Part shown: positions 16,928-26,500 of the stretch, in pieces
Position numbering within the stretch: position 1 is the first letter of the stretch
How the letters are laid out: every line of letters starts with the position of its first letter
Assembly: GCA_027065695.1 (NCBI GenBank)
Contig: JAMONP010000004.1
Span: 1-57,607 of the forward strand
Reading direction: 5' to 3'
Source of the DNA: Desulfuromonadales bacterium
Lineage (GTDB): Bacteria > Desulfobacterota > Desulfuromonadia > Desulfuromonadales > BM103
DNA length: 57,607 bases
The notes under the pieces: generated by a model
Seen by the model: the letters and a program-made list of their open reading frames with translations, nothing else
Databases searched by the model: none
What the model was told of the DNA's origin: nothing
Translations under genes and position numbers: made by a program

Positions 16928-18898
16928 ATGCAACCCAACAGATTCATTCAAAATATACTGGCCTTACTTTTCGGCTGCATCTTAGTGATTGTGGTCGATC
17001 TGTCGCTTGCGCTGTTCGGGGTTATGCCTTTATCTAGTCAGGATACGTTGGTTGGCTTTGAAGGGAGCGATCCGCTCTTCGTGATAAATTCGAAGGCAGC
17101 AGACGGCAGACAAATCTACGAACGCAATCCGTCCAAAGAACGCTACTTTAATTCACAATCGTTTGTCATGCCTAAACCATCTGGATCTTTCAGGGTTGTC
17201 AGCTTTGGTGGTTCAACAACCTATGGCCGTCCATATCTCGACGCTACGTCATTTTCCAACTGGTTTAAGGAGCTTTTAGCCCGCTACGGGAACCGCCCCG
17301 ATGTGGAGACAATTAACACAGGCGGCATCTCCTATGCCAGCTATCGCGTACTACGTGTGATGCAAGAGATGGTCAATTACCAGCCTGATTTATTCATTGT
17401 TTATTCCGGGCACAATGAATTTCTCGAGGCACGAACCTTTGCAGCACAAAAAGATGAGACTCAGATAGTGGGAGCTGTCCGCGGCTTGCTCCACCATTCG
17501 CGACTCTACACTCTATTAAAGAAGAGTATTGACGCCATAGACAAAGTCGACACCAAACAACCTGAAGGCCTTCCTGAAGACGAGGTGGTTGCCCGCCTTG
17601 AGCAGGTTGGCGGCGTAGAGCTATATCACCGCGACGCGGATTTTAGCGCCAATGTGGTTCGCCAATATCGTCAGAGCATTGAGGCGATGGTGGCCTTGGC
17701 CCGCGAACGTCAGATCCCTATCATCCTCTGCACCCTGCCCTCGAACTTGTCGGGCGTAAGCCCGTTCAAGTCGGAGCATCGAGATAATTTAACTGATGAT
17801 GAATTGACCAGCTGGCAAGCTGCTTTTAATAAAGCTTTACGGGCCATGGATGAGCAAAACTGGACTCTGGCCATAGAGTCATTCAGCATTGCCGAGCAAA
17901 TTGATGCAAGCTTCGCTGACCTGCACTATTATAAGGCACAAGCTTATGCGCAGCTCGGCCATAGCAACGCAAGCCTTCAGTCTTATATACGTGCCAAAGA
18001 AGAAGATATTGTGCCATTGAGAGCACTCGAGACATTTAACGATATTCTGCGCGAGGTTGCCCAACAAGAGAAAGTTCCTTTAGCTGACGTTGATAACTTT
18101 GTGCGGCGAATTTCTCCGGGCGGCATCCCGGGCAATAATTTGTTTGTCGATCACGTTCATCCGACAATCGAAGGACAGCAGTTGGTTGCTTGGGTGGTTC
18201 TTGATGCCGCAGTTAATGCCAACCTGGTTCCACTCGACAGCACCAAATGGCAAAGAGAGCAGCCCGCAGCACGGAAATTTCTGCGTGAGCAGGACCAGGC
18301 GATCTCGCCTCGGTACAGGGCTATGGGTATCTGGGGTGTCGGTCGGCTCTACTATTGGGCTGGCAAGTTCCCCGAGGCCTATTTTGCACTACGGCAAGCC
18401 TGGCAGACGGTCAAGGATATTCCGGAAATTCCACGCAAACTAGGGCTGCTTGAAGTAACGCGAGGCAACGGCCAGAAAGCATTTGACTACTTCGCAGTAT
18501 CACAACAGATGGAATCTGACCACCCGTGGACGTTACTCGGTATGGCTCAGGCCTATAACCTAACCGGCAACCCTAAACAAGCTCTGGCTACTCTGGGACG
18601 GCTTCCGGCAAACCGTGAGCAGGACCTGGGCTATCACACGGCACGGGGGCAAGCCCTGCTGCAGCTCGGCCGCAACACAGATGGCATCGAGGCGCTTCAA
18701 GAGGCGTTGAAGCTTGCCCCAGAGGTTCCAAAAAGTGAGTTCACACTGGCTATGGCTCTAAATGACACGGGACAAAGAGCAGCAGCAGAAAAACATCTGC
18801 GCAGATTTTTACAACTGCGACATCTACCAGTAACACCGGAAACCATCAAACGTTGGCTGGAACAACCAGACACCGGCGCGAGAAGGGAGCAACAATGA
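16928..18898 (+). CDS. Membrane-anchored SGNH/GDSL hydrolase with TPR repeats
   Basis: 656 residues. An N-terminal hydrophobic segment (residues ~9-32) anchors the protein. An SGNH hydrolase domain follows with block I FGGSTTYG (nucleophile Ser96), block II NTGGISYAS, block III YSGHNEF and the C-terminal DHVHPT, which supplies Asp and His near residue 406. TPR-like helices interrupt the domain (about 300-350) and dominate residues ~470-650. Such enzymes remove or transfer O-acyl groups on envelope glycans. The next three genes overlap or follow without gaps, so it probably acts with the carbamoyltransferase on a polysaccharide or secondary metabolite; this is inferred from context. Confidence 0.82.
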   Translation: MQPNRFIQNILALLFGCILVIVVDLSLALFGVMPLSSQDTLVGFEGSDPLFVINSKAADGRQIYERNPSKERYFNSQSFVMPKPSGSFRVVSFGGSTTYGRPYLDATSFSNWFKELLARYGNRPDVETINTGGISYASYRVLRVMQEMVNYQPDLFIVYSGHNEFLEARTFAAQKDETQIVGAVRGLLHHSRLYTLLKKSIDAIDKVDTKQPEGLPEDEVVARLEQVGGVELYHRDADFSANVVRQYRQSIEAMVALARERQIPIILCTLPSNLSGVSPFKSEHRDNLTDDELTSWQAAFNKALRAMDEQNWTLAIESFSIAEQIDASFADLHYYKAQAYAQLGHSNASLQSYIRAKEEDIVPLRALETFNDILREVAQQEKVPLADVDNFVRRISPGGIPGNNLFVDHVHPTIEGQQLVAWVVLDAAVNANLVPLDSTKWQREQPAARKFLREQDQAISPRYRAMGIWGVGRLYYWAGKFPEAYFALRQAWQTVKDIPEIPRKLGLLEVTRGNGQKAFDYFAVSQQMESDHPWTLLGMAQAYNLTGNPKQALATLGRLPANREQDLGYHTARGQALLQLGRNTDGIEALQEALKLAPEVPKSEFTLAMALNDTGQRAAAEKHLRRFLQLRHLPVTPETIKRWLEQPDTGARREQQ

Positions 18899-19095
18899 AA
18901 ACCCGCTGCAAAAGATTTCTCGAACGACTCGGCCACTTTCAGGCGATGTTGCTGTTGACTGTAATGTTCGTGATCTTTCTCACCCCTTACGCGTTGCTGC
19001 TGAGGCTCTTCGGCCAGGGAAAACTTCCGCCAGGTGAGTGGCAAAAGGTCGTAGAACAGCAAGCAGAACTGTCCCGCCTACGGCGGACTTTTTAA
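18895..19095 (+). CDS. Small membrane protein of the carbamoyltransferase cluster
   Basis: 66 residues. The ATG at 18895 overlaps the upstream TGA (ATGA), with GGGAG ahead of it; the frame's earlier ATG at 18853 lies inside the SGNH gene. There is one long hydrophobic segment, LGHFQAMLLLTVMFVIFLTPYALLLRLFG, between basic ends. Its position equals that of SxtJ-like or hypothetical membrane proteins found beside such carbamoyltransferases. Probably a structural partner; function unknown. Confidence 0.75.
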   Translation: MKTRCKRFLERLGHFQAMLLLTVMFVIFLTPYALLLRLFGQGKLPPGEWQKVVEQQAELSRLRRTF

Positions 19096-19097
19096 CC

Positions 19098-20858
19098 ATG
19101 AATGTACTTGGCATTTCTGCCTTCTACCACGACAGCGCCGCAGCTTTACTGGTCGATGGTCACCCGGTAGCAGCCGCCCAGGAAGAACGCTTCAGTCGCA
19201 TCAAGAACGATGCGTCCTTTCCGGAGCAGGCTTGTGCCTTCTGTCTGCAACATGCTGGCATTACCAGTGCCGACCTTGATGCTGTGGTCTTTTATGACAA
19301 ACCACTGGTTAAATTTGAACGTATTCTGCACACTTTTCTTAATCGGGCTCCACGGGGCTTAAATATGTTTCGCCAGGCTATGCCTGCGTGGCTCAAACAG
19401 AAACTCTGGATTCCACGCATGTTGCACCAGCAGCTTCCCGGAGCCACTGAATACCTTTATTCCTCACATCATTTTTCCCATGCAGCCAGTGCCTTTTATC
19501 CCTCCCCTTTTACCTCTGCTGCCATTCTCACTGTCGATGGCGTTGGTGAATGGTCAACCTGTTCTTATGGCGTTGGCTGTGACGATGCTTTTGAACTGCA
19601 CAAGGAACTTCACTTTCCCCATTCCCTGGGACTCCTTTATTCATCGTTTACCGCATATCTCGGCTTTCGGATCAATGAAGGTGAGTACAAAGTTATGGGA
19701 TTGGCTCCCTATGGTGAGCCGAAATATCTTGACTTGATTTTTGATCAGCTGGTTGATCGTCATGCCGATAGTTCCTTTGCCCTCAATCGAAAATATTTTG
19801 GCTATCTGGATCAACTTTCGATGACGTCACCCTCTTTCCATGCTCTCTTCGGTGGCCCTCCGCGTCAACCGGAGGCAACACTGGAACAACGGCACATGGA
19901 TCTGGCGGCGTCAATTCAGAAAGCAACGGAAATCCTTATGCTAGATCTGGCCAATGAAGTTCATCGTCAAACCGGAGAGGAGAATCTCTGCCTAGCTGGT
20001 GGCGTGGCACTGAACTGCGTAGCCAACGGACGTCTGCTTCGAGAAGGTCCGTTCAAGCGCATCTGGATTCAACCAGCGGCTGGTGATGCTGGCGGTTCAC
20101 TGGGTGCTGCCTTTATCGGCCATCTTGCTCTTGGTGGTCAACTGCCACACAAGGACGGTGACGATCTGATGTCCGCAGCACTCCTCGGTCCCGACTTCAA
20201 CGATACTGAGATCATTCAGGCCCTGGATGCAGCTAATCTTGACTATACGCAAATGGAGACGCCTACCTTGTTGAACACTGTGGCGGCTGAGCTTGCTGGT
20301 GGAGGTGTCGTCGGCTGGTACCAAGGGCGAATGGAATTCGGCCCACGCGCGCTGGGGAATCGTAGTATTCTGGCCGATTCACGGCAGACCGATATGCAGC
20401 ACACACTGAATCAGAAAATCAAGTTTCGCGAAGGTTTTCGCCCCTTTGCGCCGGTGGTTCTGGAAGAGCTTGCCACTGAGTTTTTCGATCTCGATGTACC
20501 CAGTCCCTACATGCTGCTTGTGAGCCAAGTTGCCGAGCAACAAAAGCTGCCGGTAACGGACTCAGGAACCGGGCTCGCAATGCTCGACACTCCACGCTCA
20601 ACCATCCCGGCGGTGACCCATGTTGATAACTCAGCACGAGTGCAGACGGTCAACGACAGACAAAACCCTCTCTTCACGCAACTGTTGAAAACCTTTGAGC
20701 AGCAGACCGGCTGTCCCGTTCTTGTCAACACCAGTTTCAACATCAAAGACGAACCGATTGTCTGCACGCCACAAGATGCGGTAGAATGTTTTCTCAAGTC
20801 GGGCATCGATGCCCTTGCCATCGGTCCCTTCTGGATCAAAGAATGTGGGGAATTATGA
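19098..20858 (+). CDS. Carbamoyltransferase (NodU/CmcH family)
   Basis: 586 residues from the ATG at 19098, two bases after the preceding stop. The N-terminal Kae1-like domain has MNVLGISAFYHDSAAALLVDG, QEERFSRIKND, SSHHFSHAASAFYPSPF, VDGVGEWSTC and LAGGVALNCVANGRL (nucleotide and metal site). The C-terminal YrdC-like domain includes GRMEFGPRALGNRSILADSR, KFREGFRPFAPVV and CPVLVNTSFNIKDEPIVCTP. The family transfers a carbamoyl group from carbamoyl phosphate, via carbamoyl-AMP, to hydroxyls of sugars or antibiotics. The genes around it suggest an envelope or exported glycan-type acceptor. Confidence 0.93.
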   Translation: MNVLGISAFYHDSAAALLVDGHPVAAAQEERFSRIKNDASFPEQACAFCLQHAGITSADLDAVVFYDKPLVKFERILHTFLNRAPRGLNMFRQAMPAWLKQKLWIPRMLHQQLPGATEYLYSSHHFSHAASAFYPSPFTSAAILTVDGVGEWSTCSYGVGCDDAFELHKELHFPHSLGLLYSSFTAYLGFRINEGEYKVMGLAPYGEPKYLDLIFDQLVDRHADSSFALNRKYFGYLDQLSMTSPSFHALFGGPPRQPEATLEQRHMDLAASIQKATEILMLDLANEVHRQTGEENLCLAGGVALNCVANGRLLREGPFKRIWIQPAAGDAGGSLGAAFIGHLALGGQLPHKDGDDLMSAALLGPDFNDTEIIQALDAANLDYTQMETPTLLNTVAAELAGGGVVGWYQGRMEFGPRALGNRSILADSRQTDMQHTLNQKIKFREGFRPFAPVVLEELATEFFDLDVPSPYMLLVSQVAEQQKLPVTDSGTGLAMLDTPRSTIPAVTHVDNSARVQTVNDRQNPLFTQLLKTFEQQTGCPVLVNTSFNIKDEPIVCTPQDAVECFLKSGIDALAIGPFWIKECGEL

Positions 20859-21013
20859 GCTGGATGACAACCATTAAAGACCTGTTTGCTTTCATCCGCG
20901 AGCGCAAGAAATTTGTGTTGGCGCCACTGGTGATTGTGCTGGTGCTGATGGCAATTTTTATTCTGCTCGCTGAAATCCCTGTCCTCACACCTTTCATCTA
21001 CGCGCTCTTCTAA
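20855..21013 (+). CDS. DUF5989 small membrane protein
   Basis: 52 residues. The start ATG overlaps the carbamoyltransferase stop (ATGA) with GGGGAA ahead. The pattern FAFIRERKKFVLAPLVIVLVLM...VLTPFIYALF is the DUF5989 signature: a basic amphipathic N-terminus plus one transmembrane helix. DUF5989 genes regularly follow NodU-type carbamoyltransferases; the function is unknown. Confidence 0.88.
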   Translation: MSWMTTIKDLFAFIRERKKFVLAPLVIVLVLMAIFILLAEIPVLTPFIYALF

Positions 21014-21033
21014 GAGATGGTTGGAAACCGGTT

Positions 21034-22368
21034 TTAAGGACTCTTGATCTTTTCTGCAGCGTCTAGAATTTCGTCGAGGTAACCGGGAATCTGCCCGTGG
21101 TAGATAGTAGACCATGGCAGTTTTTTGAGCTTGGCCAGGGTTTCTATCAGTTGTTCAGCATACCCCATGCGGATCAGAATTTCAGCTTGGCCTATTTCCA
21201 GAAAAGGGTTATCAGGAAAGAATGTAGCGGCTTTTTTCAACATCCTCAGCGCACCGTCCGGGCGATTCTTTTCCAGTGCGACATCGGCCAAATCAAGATA
21301 TTCCATGGCATAGGTCAGATCCTGATTTGCCGCCAGGTCGAGATGCTCAAGAGCTTCGTCGATCTTGTTAAACTGCCGTAAGGTTTGGTAAAGATCGTAG
21401 TGAGCGGAGGCATCTTCGGGGTTATTTGCCACCATTTTACGGTGGAGTTCTAAAACCTCTTCTTTTTTGAAGAAATTGCCGAGATAGAGCGCCTCGTTGC
21501 GCAGGGTCGCGTTGCCATTGAGTTTCTTGCCGAGCAGAGTCGGATCAATCATGATGCTGCGGATATAAGAGCCGAGAAAACGTGTGCGCAGCGAAACATC
21601 TTGAGTCAGGTTCGAAGCAGAGATAGTGACCGCTAAAATCTTGATGGCCCTGGTTTTCAACTCTGAGAGGAGCTTGTCGGTATGTTTGTAGAGAGGCGTT
21701 TTTATTTCATTCTTATAATCGGCACCAAGAAAGCCGAGATCAAGATGGAGAATGACAGGCTCTGGAATTACTGGAATTGAGGATTTAAGTACCACGGTAA
21801 AGGGTACGCCTCTAACCACACCGGAAAATGCGGCGTCACCTCCAGCAAAGCTATCCGCTTCCTCTTGGGTAATATCTTTAAGCTCAAGCAACTGTTTGCG
21901 AAAAGCTTCCAGAGTTACTGAAGATCCCGGTAGCACAGGCAGAACCCAGATAACGCGTGAGAAAAAGCCAGCATCAAGAGCTGCGCTCAAGGACATATTA
22001 GGCAACATGACTGGTGACACAGCCGAGACTAACGCCTGCTGACGAAAATCATCAATCTCACCCTCCTTGGCTAAGGCCTTGACCTGCTCATACATTTCCT
22101 TCGGGATCGTCTGCAAGAGCGGATTCTTCGCCATCAGCAACAGTGCCGGCTTGGAAGAGGAGTACTTGCGCCAGGTTGGCAGAACTTCTGCCGGAGTTTC
22201 AACAAGAACAGTCTCAGAAGCATCCACAAGGAGAACGCTGGGCTGCATGATAATGGGCGGCTGCTTGCCTGAGCTGTTGCCGGGAGTTGATGCGCTTTCT
22301 TCTTTTTTTCTATCACACCCGGCGAGACTCAGAACAAGGATTACCAAATAAAACAGATGTTTCAACAT
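21034..22368 (-). CDS. TPR-containing lipoprotein, unknown function
   Basis: About 444 residues from the ATG at 22368 (GAGG six bases upstream). A signal sequence ends in the lipobox SLAGC. Residues ~50-290 are an alpha/beta region I cannot assign. It contains AYTIPEVILHLDLGF-like strands (seen as PVILHLDLGFLGADY) and several predicted Ser/Thr-rich loops. Residues ~300-440 are TPR-like repeats (NPEDASAHYDLYQTLRQFNKIDEALEHLDLA; FPDNPFLEIGQAEILIRMGYAEQLIETLAKL). It lies 45 bp downstream of the FGE-like lipoprotein gene and probably forms an operon with it. Confidence 0.7.
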   Translation of the reverse strand: MLKHLFYLVILVLSLAGCDRKKEESASTPGNSSGKQPPIIMQPSVLLVDASETVLVETPAEVLPTWRKYSSSKPALLLMAKNPLLQTIPKEMYEQVKALAKEGEIDDFRQQALVSAVSPVMLPNMSLSAALDAGFFSRVIWVLPVLPGSSVTLEAFRKQLLELKDITQEEADSFAGGDAAFSGVVRGVPFTVVLKSSIPVIPEPVILHLDLGFLGADYKNEIKTPLYKHTDKLLSELKTRAIKILAVTISASNLTQDVSLRTRFLGSYIRSIMIDPTLLGKKLNGNATLRNEALYLGNFFKKEEVLELHRKMVANNPEDASAHYDLYQTLRQFNKIDEALEHLDLAANQDLTYAMEYLDLADVALEKNRPDGALRMLKKAATFFPDNPFLEIGQAEILIRMGYAEQLIETLAKLKKLPWSTIYHGQIPGYLDEILDAAEKIKSP

Positions 22369-22413
22369 GTCTATCCTCAAGATCGGGGACACGGAAGGTA
22401 CCCATATCAGCTA

Positions 22414-23244
22414 TTATTTTGGTGGAATTTCTGCCGGAACTTCGTTTGCATCAAGGATGAGACGAAAACCAATATAATTATTGGTTGTTTGCGGCGGAAA
22501 AAAGTCACGACTGAAAGCTCTTGAGTCTTTCATACGCTCTATCCAGGAACCGCCACGGACAACTTTATTGCTTGGTTTTGCTGTAGATGCTGGGGAGCCA
22601 TCCTTCGGTGTCGCAGTGTAATCCTTCTGGTAATCATCCACGACCCATTCGCTGACATTACCGACGGTGTCGTACAGCTTCCATGAGTTTGGCGAAAACT
22701 TACCGACGGGCATGGTTCCCTTAATGCGCTCTTTGCCGCAATTTCTACAATTGGCAGCCTCTTCTGGGAGGGTGTCACCAGTCCAGAATTTTGTTGTTGT
22801 ACTGGCACGTGCGAAGTACTCCCACTCAGCTTCCGTTGGCAACCTGAACTTCAGACCAGCTTGGCTGCTGAGCCAGTCAGCGTAAGCAGTGGCATCGTGC
22901 CAAGAAACATTGATGACGGGCCGTGTGGCGCGTCCCCAACCTTCGTCTGCAGGCAGTTCACATTGAGGAACCGCATTGCAGTACTGATCATATTGGGCAA
23001 AGGTCACCTCGTACATACCGACAAACAGGTCATCTACTGTGACGCTATGAATCGGCTGTTCATCAGGCAACACAGTGGATCCCATCTGAAAGCTGCCGCC
23101 CTTGATCTTGACGAATTGCATGTTGACCACATCAACAGTGTAATCTGCTTTGGCTGGCGGTTGCAGGACAGCACAACTTGTCATAACAAATAATGTGACA
23201 ACCAGAAGCAGGCCTCTGCAAAAATACTGTTTTGAATACAACAT
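22414..23244 (-). CDS. FGE-sulfatase (SUMF1-like) domain lipoprotein
   Basis: 276 residues from the ATG at 23244 (AGGA ahead). A lipobox (FVMTSC) ends the signal sequence. The rest is a formylglycine-generating-enzyme-type fold: MQFVKIKGGSFQMGST at the start, YEVTFAQYDQYC, RPVINVSWHDATAYADWLS, FRLPTEAEWEYFARA, LYDTVGNVSEWVVDDY, KVVRGGSW and YIGFRLI. The redox-active Cys pair of true FGE is not obvious near the C-terminus, so it is more likely a non-catalytic or ligand-binding relative displayed on the envelope. It lies beyond the terminator that follows the second peptide gene, so it is probably transcribed separately. Confidence 0.85.
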   Translation of the reverse strand: MLYSKQYFCRGLLLVVTLFVMTSCAVLQPPAKADYTVDVVNMQFVKIKGGSFQMGSTVLPDEQPIHSVTVDDLFVGMYEVTFAQYDQYCNAVPQCELPADEGWGRATRPVINVSWHDATAYADWLSSQAGLKFRLPTEAEWEYFARASTTTKFWTGDTLPEEAANCRNCGKERIKGTMPVGKFSPNSWKLYDTVGNVSEWVVDDYQKDYTATPKDGSPASTAKPSNKVVRGGSWIERMKDSRAFSRDFFPPQTTNNYIGFRLILDANEVPAEIPPK

Positions 23245-23365
23245 AGAAAATATTCCTTTCTGCCTTTGCACCATCGTTTATAGCATTCACAGCATAACAA
23301 AGACTTCCAATTTAACGAACCCTCCTTCTCTTGTCATCAATTGTATCAAATCTCGCATAAAAGAA

Positions 23366-23393
23366 TATAAAAAGGGCCGGATTGCTCCGGCCC
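23366..23393 (-). terminator. Rho-independent terminator after peptide copy 2
   Basis: On the minus strand GGGCCGGA-GCAA-TCCGGCCC is followed by TTTTTATA, about 30 bp after the peptide stop. Confidence 0.92.
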
Positions 23394-23423
23394 ATGCGAT
23401 TAGCTCTGGTTTAATTGGTCTGA

Positions 23424-23480
23424 TCAGCAGGGGTGAACGTTGCTGCTGCCGACTACTTTTGGTTTTACGTACTTCTTCAT
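23424..23480 (-). CDS. 18-residue peptide MKKYVKPKVVGSSNVHPC (copy 2)
   Basis: An 18-codon gene with GGAG seven bases before the ATG, 59 bp after the stop of the 2205-residue cytochrome and followed by a strong terminator. It therefore looks like the last gene of that transcription unit. It differs from copy 1 only at residues 5 (Val for Gln) and 8 (Lys for Arg), while eight other codons differ silently. There is no signal peptide. The single Cys is the last residue. Basic N-terminus, YxKPxVV motif and Gly-Ser-Ser hinge resemble a minimal RiPP precursor. The link to the cytochrome may be functional or only transcriptional. Confidence 0.75.
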   Translation of the reverse strand: MKKYVKPKVVGSSNVHPC

Positions 23481-23539
23481 ATCTGCTCTCCATATTTAAT
23501 CCAGGGGCACTTCCAGCAGAAGAGCCCCTGTGCAGTTAA

Positions 23540-26500
23540 TTACCAAGGGGTAACCTTGTTCCAGCCTGGGCCGAAAACGGTACCGGAACCGGTTGCGCCT
23601 GTTGCCTCCGCCGGGCCGCGACGGTGACAGTTCTGCGCCGCGAGCCAGTTAGACAGCCGCTCGCCATCTGTAGTGCCACCAGAACCATCGACTTGGTGTA
23701 CATCCTGCCAGGTATTGTGGTTGTTGTCGAGGCAGTTGGTAATCATCAGTTTAGGCAGACGCGACGCATGCGGGTTATGGCACTTGCCGCAGTTGAAGGT
23801 ATGGTACTGCGATTGGGTGGTATTTTCGTCAACTGTCAGTGTAGAGGTTCCAGCGGCGACCTGAGCCGTGCTGCCACCGGCACTGACCCCCCACTCAAAT
23901 GCCTCAAAGGCATAGGGACGATAAGCTGGGTTAGTGTTTGGAGTATAGTTGTAACCGACAGAACCACGATAACTGAAACCACGATTGGTTTCCTGCGCCA
24001 ACCCCATGGAAACATCATTACCGTTTGTCCCGCCGGTATTAGTTGTTGGTGTTGCGTTACCACCCCGCAGAGTATTGCGGAAAATATTTGCGGCCGCCGA
24101 CCCGGTACCGCCAATAACCGCATTACTATGACCATTGGTACCGACCCAGAGACCTTCACTACCGGCATTACCTTCACCGGCGGCAACATCCATATTATCA
24201 ACAATATCGGCATCAGTTGTGAAGCCCTGACTGTGGCATAGTTTGCACAAACCCGCAGTAGTCGCCAGGGTCTCACCGTTGTTCGGGTTGCCGCTGTTCT
24301 GATCGATCCAGTAGCCGCCGACACCGCCATTGTTGGTAGAACTGGCGCTACCACGCGGTACCAGACCATAGGTACCGCTACCGCCATTCTGACTTTCGGT
24401 CCAGCCACCATCATGTGCTGTTTGCGGCGCCCCATCCTCATTATAGGGGTTGCCTTTCCAGGTGCCACGCAGATAAGGCTGACCGGAGACCGCATCGCCA
24501 CTGGTCAGGTTACGGTCGTGAACGTCATGACAGTAGGAACAGCGGATATCTCCAACAGCATCCTGCGCTTCTGTCATGCCGCCAACAGAGTACGCAGTAC
24601 CACTGACCACCGAAGTACCTGCAAGATTCGCTGAGTGAGTCGATTTAATGACACCGTTCTTGTAGCTGAAGTCGGTTTGATTGGCGCTTGACCAGGTCGC
24701 AGTGGTCCAATTAGAGGCACTCAAACTACCGTAATCATAGCCCAGGCCACCGGTATTGGCGTTGTTATTCACGCCCCACTCCGAAACCGGCGTACCTTGG
24801 GCATCATGACAAGACCAGCAAGTCTCAGCCTCAGTGGCATTGGTTATCGTCTTAATGGTCTTGAGCAGATGAATACCACCGGAATTATAGTCGATACCGA
24901 CCGTAAGATTATTGGGAATCAGTATCGTTGTTGCAGTGGTCCCCTGCGGATGACCAGACTCGTGACAATGCTCACAGTTGACGCCGGTGATGCCGCGACT
25001 ATCGGTCACATGGCCAGGATCGACGCCGCCGAAACCATGGCAATCATTACAATTAAATGTATTGGCTGGATTCCATGTGGTATTGCCGTGACAACTGTTG
25101 GCATCAAGGCTGCCACAACTGCCACCCGGAGCAACGTTGACCCCGGTGTCTGTCCAGGTCGCACCCAGACCGGCAGCAGCATCAAAGTTGACTTCAACCG
25201 TACCATTGGCATGATTAGCCGTACCGGTACCGGCACCGCTGTGACAAAGGTTGCAGTAGCTGTTTGGCGTGGTATTAGAGAAACTGACATTCAAGTGTTT
25301 CTGATGTTTACCAACCTCGTAGGAGCCACTCAGCCCGGCAAGATCGACCGGCGGTGCACCATCGCGATTATCACCAAAGGTGCCGGAGGTACCGTGGCAG
25401 TCACCACAAGCAACGGTACCAGTCGCACCCCAGGTCGGGGTGCCAGCACCGTGGCAGGAGACAGTAGAACAAGAACCGTAACCGTTGCCAGCAGGATTGG
25501 GACTCTGGCTGTAGCTGCCACCGATGGCAGCGGCAAAAGTTACATCAATATTTTCATTGGCATGGTTGATGGTTTCATCGCCAGCACCGTTATGACAGGT
25601 TGTGCAGCCATAGGCGTTATGTGTGACATGACTGCCGGTGGTCGGACGACCAGTAACGGCCGCACCATGACAATCGCCGCAGGCGACCGCACCACCCCAG
25701 GTGGGGGCCGCGAAGGTTGGCGACACAACAGTACCACCATTATTCTGTACATCACTGTGACAGTAGACATTAACACAACTGTCATAAGTGGTTGGCGCCG
25801 GGCCAGCGCTGCCGCTTGCGGCACCGGCATAGGTCGGAGTACTGCCGCTCAAAACGGTGACATCCCAGGCCACCAGGCCGTCCATATGGGTATCACCCAA
25901 GACCGGCACGCTACCGTGACAATTATCACAGGTCAGGTTGAGTTGGTAAGTAGCACCTGTCAGGTTACCAGCATGGCGACCATGGCTGCCAAGAGCGCCG
26001 GTCTGCATCTGCGTGGCGGTACCTTTATGGCAATCGCCACAGGCGATGGTAGCGGCATCATTCCAGACAGCAGTGGTAGTCGTGCCACCGATCGTATTAC
26101 CGTGGCAGTAGATGGCACAGGTCAGTGCGTCACCAGTGGTAACAGATGTCCCTGTACCAGCGTCAGCGTTATAACCGCCACCACCGGCGCGGCCATCATA
26201 GGTACCACCGTTGTTACCCGGGGTGACAATACCGATATTGATATTGCCAGCTTTTGGCATCTCACCAGAACCTTCCCAACCGGTGTGACAGGTGTTACAG
26301 CCATAAGCCTTATCAATAGCGTGTAGCTGGTGCTTACCTGCCGTTGCAGAACCGGTCCCGACCGAGTTATCCAGACCATCGGGTCCGCCGAGGGTATTGA
26401 CAACAGGCGGATTACCATGACACGCGTTGCAAGAAGCACGGAAGCCCATCTTGTGCTCATGACATTTAATGCAATCAGCATCAATATAGTGGCTCTGGTT

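Noticed and set aside
24797-26326. Long plus-strand open frame (509 codons) opposite the 2205-residue cytochrome
   Set aside because: It is the antisense shadow of repetitive Thr/Gly/Cys-rich coding sequence; composition is unnatural (Ile/Thr/Gly/Val/Met) and there is no ribosome-binding site or known family.
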